Shown piece after piece: positions 14,277 through 21,940 of a stretch of DNA of 46,961 bases. Each line of letters starts with the position of its first letter. Position 1 is the first letter of the stretch. The DNA comes from Kiritimatiellia bacterium. GTDB lineage: Bacteria; Verrucomicrobiota; Kiritimatiellia; JAAZAB01. The notes under the pieces are model-generated. The model was given only the letters and a program-made list of their open reading frames with translations. It searched no databases and was not told the origin of the DNA. The translations under genes and the position numbers were made by a program. Location of the stretch: assembly GCA_028715905.1 (NCBI GenBank), contig JAQUQV010000002.1:79979-126939 (forward strand), given 5' to 3'.

Positions 14277-15260
14277 TCAAAAAAGGTAACCGATGCCGCC
14301 AAGCAACACATCGCTGTCGCGGTTGTGATCCGACAAAACACGATTCAAAGTGATGCGAACATTCCAGTGTGGTTGGAATTGGTAACGGGCTGTTACCGAG
14401 ATGATTCCGGCAAAAAAAGTTCCATCATAGGGAGCGTCTTGTTTTCTGTCGAAAGCGTAATAGCATCCTGCGCCCGTACCCAATGCAAATCGATCGTTAA
14501 AAAATGCTTTGGCCACCCAAAACTGTGAAACCGGACCATACCGGTTGATCTTGGCGTTATAACCTTCATAAAGTCCTGCGATCGTCCACTCTATGTGTCG
14601 CCATAGTTTTCTCCGGTATTCAATATTCAGGGGAACCGAGCGTTCGGAACCGAAGCTGTTCACGATCGTCCTTCCAGCGAGCACAGTGATTTCGTTGCGG
14701 GGTGTCGTTTCTTCCTGCAACGACAATTTGGGAAAAGGTTCTGTTTTATATGGAGTGCCGAACCGATAACCAATCCCCACCAAAAGGGATACGGTATTTA
14801 TCTCGCTGGCCGCAACCCAGTTGCCACGTAACTGTAAAAACACGCGGTTTCCCAGGGAACAGTTTGCCGCAAGGCTGGTCATAACTCCAACTCCGTGATC
14901 GTTTATGTAGTCGGCGGTTGAATCAGAAGTTGTATCACAATAGAAATAAGGGCCAATTCCCGCCGAAATGGAGAGTTGCTGGTCAAGCACGTCGCGGCTG
15001 ACCCAGCATTGACTGGCAACACCATCCCGGTGGTGGTCCGAGAAATGGCCTTCGTTCAAGTAGGCAATGCTTAATGCGAACGTGTCTCCCAATCTCTCCA
15101 AACATTCAAGCTGTAATGCGGATGAATTTGCATGAGTTCTTGTATTCTTAATGACTCCGCCGAGAATATAAGCTTCTTGCGCCCAGACGCGATTCGTGAC
15201 GGCCAGAAAAACAACAACCAATGTTCTTGCCCGAGCGGATAATTTCGATCTTTTAATCAC
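14277..15260 (-). CDS. Outer-membrane beta-barrel protein
   Basis: From GTG 15260 (GGAAA 6-10 bp upstream) 327 residues: signal peptide ending near RVWAQEA, then alternating polar/hydrophobic strands throughout (for example VFLQLRGNWVAASE, HIEWTIAGLYEGY, WNVRITLNRVLSDH) and a terminal phenylalanine (GGIGYLF), as in outer-membrane proteins recognised by BamA. Two halves look alike (VLAGRTIVNS... and YILGGVIKNT...), so it may be an internal duplication. The promoter with the TetR-type palindrome lies 70 bp upstream. Upstream in-frame codons (to 15389) would cover that promoter and are unlikely to be coding. Confidence 0.7.
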   Translation of the reverse strand: MIKRSKLSARARTLVVVFLAVTNRVWAQEAYILGGVIKNTRTHANSSALQLECLERLGDTFALSIAYLNEGHFSDHHRDGVASQCWVSRDVLDQQLSISAGIGPYFYCDTTSDSTADYINDHGVGVMTSLAANCSLGNRVFLQLRGNWVAASEINTVSLLVGIGYRFGTPYKTEPFPKLSLQEETTPRNEITVLAGRTIVNSFGSERSVPLNIEYRRKLWRHIEWTIAGLYEGYNAKINRYGPVSQFWVAKAFFNDRFALGTGAGCYYAFDRKQDAPYDGTFFAGIISVTARYQFQPHWNVRITLNRVLSDHNRDSDVLLGGIGYLF

Positions 15261-15328
15261 TATTTCCAGTTCCTTTCCAGTTCCGGCATACACGCCTATC
15301 ATGAGGATTGCGTTGCCGCAAGGCGCTT

Positions 15329-15525
15329 CACTATACCGACTGGACGGTATAGTGTCAACACCATTTTTCACCATTCTTCTTATTTGCATTCATTGTTTAA
15401 GGCGGAGCCTGATTCTGTCCCTACCATTGTCCGCGCCGGAAATTATGGCCGATGGGACGACGCCATTTTTGCGAAATTCATTTTGAAACGTTATTGCTCA
15501 TCTTTCTTTGACGACGCGGACATTT
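15329..15525. repeat. Direct repeat, copy 1: operator-promoter plus tail of a lost tetR
   Basis: About 197 bp closely match 20044-20241 in the same orientation. In copy 2 the right part is the 3' end of the tetR gene. Here only that end is left (reading toward the stop TGTAAGC-like tail before GACGACGCGGACATT), so a second tetR cassette once stood here and was truncated. The left part is the operator-promoter below. Confidence 0.85.
15330..15358 (-). promoter_or_regulatory. TetR-type operator inside a sigma-70 promoter (site 1)
   Basis: On the minus strand TTGACA (15353-15358), a 17-bp spacer and TATAGT (15330-15335) make a near-consensus promoter. The palindrome CACTATACCG / CGGTATAGTG (10-bp arms, 6-bp centre) spans from the -10 to the -35. 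It reads toward the outer-membrane barrel gene at 14277. The same arrangement precedes tetR and the gene at 19535. Confidence 0.85.
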
Positions 15526-15567
15526 AATATTAATATAAATTTGTTTTTTTGCCTTCCCGGGGAGAAG

Positions 15568-16137
15568 TTAAAAGCCTATAGATAGCATTAAATAATGGGA
15601 ATCAAGTCCGTTATTATGTGAATATAAGCACAAGTTTGAGAGATGCCGGTATCTGTATGTAAGAAATAGCGGGGTTTTTCCCGCGATAAACTTATATCCA
15701 ACACCGGCCATATCACTAAAAATAAAAACTCCGCCAAGTTCCCTGTTGCCGATCGTATTGCGGCTTATCAAGTTGATGCCCGCTCCGCCTTCTATAAAAA
15801 ATCCGGGCTTATTTTGATCAGCGAAGAAATACAGCCTTAACATAGGGATTGCGCCCGCCACAAAAGTTAACCTTCGGTCATCATTTATTAGCTCCAGATC
15901 TCCTTCAAGACGGAACCATAATGATTTTACATCCTTTATTTTCAAGTTGATGGCCGGTGCTATGATGGCCTGTTTGGTGCCGAGACCATGCATCATGTCT
16001 GTACCTGCCCCAATGCCGATTTCAAAATATCTGGCTTTGTCTTCACCGCTTGCTTCCTTTAAAGGGTATAAAACCATGACCAGAAAAAGGAATATTCCCC
16101 AAAAAAACTTCGGTCTCAATATGAGCGCGTTCAACAT
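15568..16137 (-). CDS. PagL-like lipid A 3-O-deacylase (acyloxyacyl hydrolase)
   Basis: From ATG 16137 a 189-residue outer-membrane enzyme: signal peptide (FFWGIFLFLVMVLYPLKEASG), barrel strands, and the C-terminal signature YRYRHLSNLCLYSHNNGLD followed by a final strand ending in F. The HLSN histidine and serine and the NNGLD block match the catalytic end of PagL, which removes the 3-position acyl chain from lipid A. A longer start (up to 16269) lacks a signal-like end. It lies downstream of the CBM48 gene on the element, so phage or cargo carriage could change the host outer leaflet. The catalytic residues should be checked by alignment. Confidence 0.8.
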   Translation of the reverse strand: MLNALILRPKFFWGIFLFLVMVLYPLKEASGEDKARYFEIGIGAGTDMMHGLGTKQAIIAPAINLKIKDVKSLWFRLEGDLELINDDRRLTFVAGAIPMLRLYFFADQNKPGFFIEGGAGINLISRNTIGNRELGGVFIFSDMAGVGYKFIAGKTPLFLTYRYRHLSNLCLYSHNNGLDSHYLMLSIGF

Positions 16138-16273
16138 GTCGTTTAAAGGCCGGTGCCTATATAGCGGCGGTTCAGAAGCACCGGCATACGCACGCTCGGC
16201 TACTGAAAAACGCATAAGCCTGAGTGCTCTAAGCAATGACACACTCACTACAACTATCACCAGCCACAACGCG

Positions 16274-16549
16274 TCAAACGACTACGACGCTGTTCAACGA
16301 TCCGAACTCATTGGCGACAAACTCCTGGTTCGCCGGATCAGCATGCCAGACATCGTCCACAACGAATTTGTATTCGTGGCACCCCTTGGCAATCATCAGG
16401 GAGATGCTATATATCCCGGGCTGATCCTTCTCCCTAAGTTTGGTACGTTTGGGATCCCAGTTGTTGAACGAGCCGGCAATGAACACTTCTTTGCCGGGGT
16501 CATGTTTAAATGTGAATGTCACTTGCTTGCGTTTTAGACTTTGTTTCAT
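16274..16549 (-). CDS. Stand-alone CBM48 / AMPK-beta-type glycogen-binding domain protein
   Basis: 91 residues that are almost only a carbohydrate-binding module 48: VTFTFKHDPGKEVFIAGSFNNWDP, then GIYSISLMIAKGCHEYKFVVDDVWHADP, ending with EFGSLNSVVVV. The SFNNW tryptophan and the YKFVVDD...W pattern are typical of glycogen or starch binding. No enzyme domain is attached. AAAGGAAAAAG precedes the ATG. It sits between the crotonase gene and the PagL-like gene. Its role in an outer-membrane context is unclear. Confidence 0.88.
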   Translation of the reverse strand: MKQSLKRKQVTFTFKHDPGKEVFIAGSFNNWDPKRTKLREKDQPGIYSISLMIAKGCHEYKFVVDDVWHADPANQEFVANEFGSLNSVVVV

Positions 16550-16659
16550 TGACTTTTTCCTTTCGTATTGTTTATCTTCTTTATTTCGGAATCATCGCTT
16601 CAACGCGTGACCAGCGCATGAAATGAATAATGTTTTTTCATTTCATTGCCCATGAGCAT

Positions 16660-17484
16660 TTAATGCATAGGATCACCTCCCTCCGAGAACCTTGTAGAGC
16701 GTTGCTCAAAAGACGAAAGAAAAAGCGACTTTTCTATCTCCAGATACTGTTCAAGTGAGGCATCAACATGGCTCATGGCCTGCTTCAGGGCAACACGAAT
16801 GGTCCATGGGCGCGCGGCGCCTATTTGCGCGAGGGTGACGCTTGTTCCTTTGAGTTGCTCCGTGGGAACGATTCTGTCTACGAGTCCCAGATCAAAGGCC
16901 TGATCTGCGTTGATATCTTTTTCCTCTGCAAGCAGTGCCCAAGCTTTAGCGCGTCCGAGGATGCGCGACAGAAACCACGGTAGTGCGCCCCATGGCGTAA
17001 GCCTGGAATAGGGCATTCGGTTGATAAGCACGAAGTCTTTGGAAACTACACGAAGGTCGCAGGCCAGGGCCGGACCAAACAGCGAAAGAACGGTCTTTCC
17101 CGATAGGGCTGCGACCACAAAATCGTCAATGCGGCGAATGCCCTTGATCAATCGGTGCGAGGCATTTATCTCGCGTATAAAGTCTTGCTCCATGGCGCGT
17201 TGCGTCATCGGGTCCTGCCGATGGATCGGCTCGTTAGAGCAAACAATACCGGGTGCAGCCATAATTTTTTCAAACCTGTCCGGAGACAGTATTCCCGGGG
17301 GTGGATAGAGAACCAACGCCTTTGAGGGACGCTTTTCCTGATCAGACAGGAACGACATTAGTTCGTTCACTATGTCAGTAAGCATCCCAGGGAAATATTC
17401 AGACTGTGTCGTAAAATGCAGGCACATTACGTCGAATGTCTGTTCAACCGTGAAAAACCTGCCATGATTATTGTTCTTTTCCAT
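16660..17484 (-). CDS. Enoyl-CoA hydratase/isomerase (crotonase-fold) protein
   Basis: 274 residues with GGAGG before the ATG. The crotonase core is recognisable: FVVAALSGKTVLSLFGPALACDLRVVS (the CoA-pocket strand and oxyanion region), WGALPWFLSRILGRAKAWAL, and AFDLGLVDRIVP near the end. The family's usual second glycine-rich oxyanion loop (GGG.E) is replaced by PWGALPW, so activity may differ from a hydratase. The first 90 residues are poorly conserved. It may act on acyl groups used for envelope lipids, but the substrate cannot be read from the sequence. It lies downstream of the interrupted barrel gene. Confidence 0.75.
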   Translation of the reverse strand: MEKNNNHGRFFTVEQTFDVMCLHFTTQSEYFPGMLTDIVNELMSFLSDQEKRPSKALVLYPPPGILSPDRFEKIMAAPGIVCSNEPIHRQDPMTQRAMEQDFIREINASHRLIKGIRRIDDFVVAALSGKTVLSLFGPALACDLRVVSKDFVLINRMPYSRLTPWGALPWFLSRILGRAKAWALLAEEKDINADQAFDLGLVDRIVPTEQLKGTSVTLAQIGAARPWTIRVALKQAMSHVDASLEQYLEIEKSLFLSSFEQRSTRFSEGGDPMH

Positions 17485-17530
17485 GTTATCCTCCTATTTA
17501 TCTAATTATTTCTTCTAATAACCAAAGCCG

Positions 17531-18116
17531 CTAGAAAACAGCACCTACCGAAAGATTAAACGACGGTGTCAGATCGGAGCCGAACGAATCCACGGTCGTG
17601 CCGTCATCGGCGCAGAATTTATATTGCCGGTAGACGGGAACTGTGGCCGATATTTTGACGAAAAGCCCGGGGTATGGCTTAAAGGTGGCCGCCAAAAGCA
17701 AAGGGATGCGCCGATCAATAAAAATTCCGCCGGGCAAGGCCGAACGGTCATCCATCCGGAAAACACGATTTTCAAAATTAGCCCCGAGGTCAAACAACCA
17801 GCGCGATTTTTGATACGGGTTGTAGGATAAAGTCACTCCCTGCGCCGTCTGCAGTGAAAGACGGTCGTTGATTTTCCAGTCAATGCCGGGGATCGGAAGC
17901 ACGAGTGTGGAGTCTTCAAGGCGTGTGTGAGCGACAACCCCCACCTGCCATGCAAAAGATTTGTTCACCTGTTGCCGTACGGCCACGAGCCCGCCGCCGG
18001 TCATGCCGTCGCTCCATGCGGCATGGTCCTCAGTTGAAAAAGAAAGGTCGCCTACGGCAATCGCCGTCCAGTCCTTGTTGATCTTGTGGCGTCCGATCGG
18101 GGATGTGCCGTCAATT
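17531..18116 (-). pseudogene. Outer-membrane barrel protein, 3' part cut off by IS256-family element
   Basis: An open frame runs from the IS edge (18116) to the stop at 17531, about 195 codons without its own good start. It reads SPIGRHKINKDWTAIAVGDL, then strands such as RLSLQTAQGVTLSYNPY and FVKISATVPVYRQY, ending FNLSVGAVF with the terminal F of outer-membrane proteins. It resembles the C-terminal part of DUF6268-like barrels. The matching 5' part is at 19535-20014 beyond the IS. A start at MTGGGL (18004) would make a 157-residue fragment. Confidence 0.65.
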
Positions 18117-19520
18117 GTTAAAATAGGGTAGTTTCCAGTCTTGATTTTTCTGTGTGTTTCCTTCTTGTCCGAACGTTATATAACGGCCCTATTGGGTTGT
18201 ATCTTCGGCTCAATTCCGCTCTGAACGCCAGAGCCGGCCGCCTTGGTGATATTTTCCTCTTTCCAACCCAAGGAACGCAGGAGGATCGGGAAATCCCGAT
18301 ACCCTGAGATACGCTGAAATCCCTGTTCCACCGTCAGCATGGCATACGCCGTCCAGCGTTCGGTCATATCGCTTTGCGGACGCCACCGCGTCACCCGCCG
18401 GGTCTTGGCTCGAAAGTTGCGAATCGGGTTCTCGATGGCATTTGTGCTCAGCAGGCTGATTTGAAGCGTGCTGGGCGCCTCCAGCAAATGCAACGCGATA
18501 AGTTCTTCTCCCGCCTCTTCCACGCTTTCCAAAGCCTTCCGATTCTTGCCCGCCACGAAACGCTTCAAATCGTTCAACGCTTCCCGCGCAGCTTGTGAAC
18601 CCTGAGCCTGCCGAAGCCGGTTCATCAACCGATTCAATTCCGGATAATCCCTGCGGGACAAGCAACCGCGCAGGTTTCGTTCTTTATGCACCAGACAGCG
18701 TTGTATCACCGCATCCGGGTGCCGTTCCTTGACGGCCCGTTTCAAAGCCGACGATCCATCCAGGAGATATAACGGCCGTCCGCCAAATCGAACCCCGCGC
18801 CGATCCAGCCGCTCCAATAATGCCCGGCTGATTTCATAACTCTCTGTGCTGCCCACCTCGAAATCCAGCATCTTTTTGTGCCCGTCTCCCAGAACACCCA
18901 ACGCAATGATCACCACCACTGCCTCGCTCAGAACTATCCCGTCCAGCATCAAAATGGCCACTGGTTCCGCCTGTAGATCGCGATCCCTGAGCATTGCCAG
19001 ATATCGCAAGCTGCCGGACACCCAGTGCCGGCTGACTTCGCTGGCGCTGAATCCGCGGCCTCCCTGCGGATGTAACTGTTGCATGTCCCGACTGCTCACC
19101 CCGCTGGCCACCGCCCGCAAGATGGCCGCTTGCACCGCATCGGCTTTCCGCGCCGCCGCATAGCTCTTGAGCTTTACTTCCTGGCCCCGCTTTAGCCGAA
19201 CCCGCGGCCGCGCAAATCGTTCCTCCGCTCCGTTCAGCCAATATTGCCCCACCACGCTGCCCGCACGCCGATGCGCCGCCCCTGGCTCAGGCTTGTAATA
19301 CGGCCCGCAAAGCGCCGTCACTTCCTCTCGCATTTGATCTATTAATGCCTTTATCATAACCCCGCGCAATGCCGTGTGCATCGCCTCTTTGCATTCATCT
19401 AGTCCCGCTTGCCCTTCCAAGACCGATTTGATAATATCTGTGCCCATGACGGTTTCCTTTCTTTGTTTTTGCCCAATCCGATTGTATCGGATCAGACTGG
19501 AAACCGTCACTTAATTTTAA
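18117..19520 (-). mobile_element. IS256-family insertion sequence (1404 bp)
   Basis: Imperfect terminal inverted repeats are visible: the left end begins GTTAAAATAGGGTA and continues GTTTCCAGTCT. The right end, read inward, begins GTTAAAATTAAGTG and continues GGTTTCCAGTCTGA. Between them is one transposase gene. The 8-9 bp just outside the two ends do not match, so no target duplication remains. This points to rearrangement after insertion. Confidence 0.85.
18176..19447 (-). CDS. IS256-family (Mutator-type) DDE transposase
   Basis: 423 residues from ATG 19447 (AAAGGAAACC upstream). The Mutator-type catalytic blocks are present: ILMLDGI (first D), LYLLDGSSALKRAV followed by IQRCLVHKERNL (second D region and the C-x2-H motif), and STNAIENPIRNFR with the final E. 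Length is usual for the family (about 400). The frame is uninterrupted, so the element may be active. Confidence 0.93.
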   Translation of the reverse strand: MGTDIIKSVLEGQAGLDECKEAMHTALRGVMIKALIDQMREEVTALCGPYYKPEPGAAHRRAGSVVGQYWLNGAEERFARPRVRLKRGQEVKLKSYAAARKADAVQAAILRAVASGVSSRDMQQLHPQGGRGFSASEVSRHWVSGSLRYLAMLRDRDLQAEPVAILMLDGIVLSEAVVVIIALGVLGDGHKKMLDFEVGSTESYEISRALLERLDRRGVRFGGRPLYLLDGSSALKRAVKERHPDAVIQRCLVHKERNLRGCLSRRDYPELNRLMNRLRQAQGSQAAREALNDLKRFVAGKNRKALESVEEAGEELIALHLLEAPSTLQISLLSTNAIENPIRNFRAKTRRVTRWRPQSDMTERWTAYAMLTVEQGFQRISGYRDFPILLRSLGWKEENITKAAGSGVQSGIEPKIQPNRAVI

Positions 19521-19534
19521 CAACGAACGGGACA

Positions 19535-20014
19535 TTACCGTCCGATCAATCCGAAACGGGTTATGGAAAGATGCATAAAGCCGATCCCCGCAAGTTCGGG
19601 AGGATTCAAGTCAAAATCATATTGGCTCCATTCCCGTTCAATTGAACCGCTGATCGATGTTTTTTTCGAAACCGGCACGTCAATTCCGGCAAGGATTGCT
19701 TCTCTTGTTGCGCGTGCGTGTCCGGCGTCATCCTCAAGGCTGTTCTGCAAATCGGTGCTGGCGCTGACCGTCAGAACGCCGCGGATTAGGTGAGATGGAC
19801 GGGGCGCCGGCAGGGTGGCGGCTTCAATTTCCAATGATGTACCGGTATCGATGGTAAACGCCTCGGGGATTTTCGATTCATGCTCAGGCGGAGTTGAGCT
19901 TATGCTCAATTCTAAGGTTTTTCCTACGTCTTCATCCGGAACGGGTTGATCGGCAAACGTATTTGTGACGGCAAAAACGAACGTAATGAAAATAAGCCGG
20001 CAAATATTTTTCAT
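19535..20014 (-). pseudogene. Outer-membrane barrel protein, 5' part
   Basis: From ATG 20014 (AGGAGG site) 159 residues: signal peptide (ICRLIFITFVFAVTNTFA), a linker with DVGKTLELSISSTP, and barrel-like strands KTSISGSIEREWSQYDFD and GFMHLSITRFGLIGR before a TAA 15 bp from the IS. The end GLIGR resembles SPIGR just beyond the other IS edge, so the pieces belong to one gene or to two close paralogues recombined through the IS. Its promoter carries the TetR-type palindrome. The fragment may be secreted but cannot make a full barrel. Confidence 0.65.
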
Positions 20015-20043
20015 GCCATCCTCCTGTTTGCCCATCCCTACAG

Positions 20044-20241
20044 CACTATACCGACTGGACGGTATAGTATCAAAACTGTTTTTTTGCCATTCTTCTTATC
20101 TGTATTCATTATTTAAGGCGGAGCCTGAATCCATCCCCACCATCGCCCGCACGGGAAATTATGGCTGATGGGGCGACACCCTTTTTGCGAAATTCATTTT
20201 GAAACGCTATCGCTCAGATTTTTTTGACGACGCGGACATTT
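20044..20241. repeat. Direct repeat, copy 2: tetR 3' end plus operator-promoter
   Basis: Counterpart of 15329-15525. It contains the real tetR stop (20194) and the operator-promoter of the gene at 19535. The two copies share long blocks such as TTAAGGCGGAGCCTGA, GGAAATTATGGC and GCGAAATTCATTTTGAAACG, with scattered substitutions, so the duplication is not recent. Confidence 0.85.
20045..20073 (-). promoter_or_regulatory. TetR-type operator inside a sigma-70 promoter (site 2)
   Basis: On the minus strand TTGATA (20068-20073), a 17-bp spacer and TATAGT (20045-20050). The palindrome ACTATACCG / CGGTATAGT is identical to site 1. It drives the barrel gene fragment at 19535, whose ATG lies 31 bp downstream of the -10 box. 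Confidence 0.85.
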
Positions 20242-20811
20242 CTGCGGCCTAGGCGTCGCAGGCGGCCGGAACCACTCATCTGCGAGCTGGAGAAGCGTCC
20301 GTTTTATCTGGCTGCGTGCGCTTTTGGTGAAATTGGAAATACCCAGCAACTCCGACATCCATATACCCTCCATAGCGAGCAACAGGATCGTCACTCGATC
20401 GGGACTTGGCGACGCATTGAGAATTCCGGTCATGTTTTTTAAACGCTCCTTTCGAACGTCATCGAGCAGTTTCGGATCGCGGATTACAGCCGCCAGCAAA
20501 GCCGTGGCGGCGCGCCGATACTCGTCCCCGAGGGTGAACCACGCTAGGATTGATGCCTTAATCTCCCTGACCGGGCTCGCCGGCAGTGTGGCGCGGAACT
20601 TTGCCTTGCACGCTTTCATGTTGCCGGCGAACCTTTTCACCATAGCTTGAAGAAGATCGCGCTGGCTTGGAAAATGATATATCAATCCTCCCTTGCTGAC
20701 GCCCGCCTTTGAGGCAACGGCGTCCAGCGTCATATGCGTCGCGCCTTCCTTTAGCACGACATCTTCGGCGGCATCCAGTATCCGCTCACGCGACGATGGT
20801 CTCGAACTCAT
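20194..20811 (-). CDS. TetR-family transcriptional repressor
   Basis: From ATG 20811 (AAGGAG 7 bp upstream) 205 residues. The N-terminal 50 residues are a standard TetR DNA-binding domain: RERILDAAEDVVLKEGATHMTLDAVASKAGVSKGGLIYHFPSQRDLLQAMV (pattern noted in parts: helix 1 RERILDAAE, recognition helix GVSKGGLIYHFPS). The all-helical remainder is a ligand-binding domain of unknown specificity. The palindrome in its own promoter and two near-identical sites at 20045 and 15330 make it the likely regulator of itself and of both barrel-gene transcripts. Confidence 0.92.
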   Translation of the reverse strand: MSSRPSSRERILDAAEDVVLKEGATHMTLDAVASKAGVSKGGLIYHFPSQRDLLQAMVKRFAGNMKACKAKFRATLPASPVREIKASILAWFTLGDEYRRAATALLAAVIRDPKLLDDVRKERLKNMTGILNASPSPDRVTILLLAMEGIWMSELLGISNFTKSARSQIKRTLLQLADEWFRPPATPRPQKCPRRQKNLSDSVSK

Positions 20812-20837
20812 GCCTTTTCTCCTTTTTTTACAACTGG

Positions 20838-20867
20838 CACTATACCAACTGGTCGGCATAGTGTCAA
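20838..20867 (-). promoter_or_regulatory. TetR-type operator inside the tetR promoter (site 3)
   Basis: TTGACA (20862-20867), a 17-bp spacer and TATAGT (20839-20844) on the minus strand. The palindrome is the same type with changes: CACTATACC, centre AACTGGT, then CGGCATAGTG. Its place over the -10/-35 spacer suggests autorepression, perhaps weaker than at sites 1 and 2. Confidence 0.8.
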
Positions 20868-20964
20868 TATATTTTTATCTTTTTGTCCTGCCACGCTAAC
20901 AGAGCAAAAATGAATCATGCCATACCCACCACAAGGTTAAAATATAATTCAACTGATTCCGGGA

Positions 20965-21098
20965 ATTAGGCACATTGGGCACAATTTATTTGACCATAGG
21001 AAAAAGAGTCCGATTCCGGCAAACGATCAATTAGGCACAAATTTTCTTAATCATCGGACACCATCGGACATTTTGGACTGTGCCCAATTGTGCCTAAT
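20965..21098. repeat. Inverted repeat set near the right end of the element
   Basis: ATTAGGCACATTGGGCACA (20965-20983) is complemented by TGTGCCCAATTGTGCCTAAT (21079-21098) with one extra base, and a third half-site ATTAGGCACA lies at 21030-21039. The interval also has repeated ATCGGACA units. No gene is evident in 20868-21271. Being 170-300 bp from the right att copy, these could be integrase or directionality-factor arm sites, or a Rep-related origin. Confidence 0.6.
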
Positions 21099-21271
21099 GA
21101 AAACCCTATTTGAGCAAAATCAGGCAAGCTCAAGAAAACACACGGAAGCAAAAAACACCGAAAAGGTCGATCTTGCAAAACCGCTGATAATAAAGGGCGA
21201 AATGCTTGTTTTGAGCAGTAAAGGCGGGCTGTTTTTGTGACCCCGCGAGTAAGTCTCGGACAGTCAAAAAG

Positions 21272-21607
21272 CGGATTTTAAGTCCGATGCGTCTGCCATT
21301 CCGCCACCCAGGCTTCTGGTATTGAAAAAATTGATTTTATTGACCAATAATACCATCAGAAGCAAATTGAACCGCACAAAACGAAAAGCAAGGGGAATAT
21401 GACAAAAAAAAGACGCACCGGCAATCTTTATCAGCGCGGAAAAACATGGTGGCTGAAATATATGGTTGAAGGCCGGCTGATCCGGCAGAGCCTTGAAACA
21501 ACCAGCCGCGAAGAAGCGGAAGAAAAACAAAAAGAAATTATGCGTCCGTTCATGGCCGCCGCCCGTGTTGACGCTCACGCCATAATGGAGAAACGTCTCC
21601 GGAATGC
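21272..21607. repeat. 336-bp direct repeat, copy 2: truncated tRNA-Leu and integrase start
   Basis: Nearly identical copy of 2726-3061. It holds the 5' half of tRNA-Leu (21272-21313), the intervening region and 70 codons of an integrase (ATG 21399), then breaks off. It marks the right end of the element and is the left end of a second, mostly deleted element. Confidence 0.92.
21399..21607 (+). pseudogene. Integrase remnant (first 70 codons)
   Basis: Identical to the N-terminus of the integrase at 2853 except for one codon change (EKRLRN instead of EKRLRD), with the frame continuing into unrelated sequence until a stop at 21734. No core-binding or catalytic domain remains, so it is inactive. 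Near identity with the intact copy suggests recent origin or gene conversion between the repeats. Confidence 0.9.
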
Positions 21608-21940
21608 AATTAACGTGGTTAACCCCGCGTATTTGATTTTCACCTTGCGTTCAATATTCCGGCGCTCCGCGCGCAACGCATTTGTATCGGTTTGCAACGC
21701 TTGGACATCCTGGATGCGTTCGGCTTTCAACTGAATATCGTTTTCATCGTTATTCATTGCAATGGCGCCGAGTTCGGCTTGGAGTTTTCGGATACGCCGG
21801 CGGTTGTCTTTGATGGCTTTATCGCCGGCGGCAAGGGAGGTTTCCTTGGACGCCAATTTCATCTTGGTTGAACCACCGCCGGGGACAGGCACGGTTGTTT
21901 CGCTGAATCCGCTCTCATTCCATTTGCTGACAAACGCACA
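21608..21940 (-). pseudogene. Fragment of an unrecognised coiled-coil protein
   Basis: An open minus-strand frame between the integrase remnant and the transporter gene reads SETTVPVPGGGSTKMKLASK, then a charged helix with KAIKDNRRRIRKLQAELGAIA and ALRAERRNIERKVKIKYAGL. It has no proper start: at about 21940 the reading frame runs out of the end of the fused ABC gene. It looks like the inner part of a gene, perhaps phage-derived, left by the deletion that removed the second element. Confidence 0.45.

Noticed and set aside
2853-21607. CRISPR array or defence island
   Set aside because: No regular spacer-repeat pattern; the direct repeats seen are att-related, TetR-related, phage hairpins or pilin-leader repeats.
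21859-21940. Natural C-terminus of the btuD fusion protein
   Set aside because: Residues after about YCLLDV are unlike the family and coincide with the junction to the gene fragment, so the last 25-30 residues are not taken as native.
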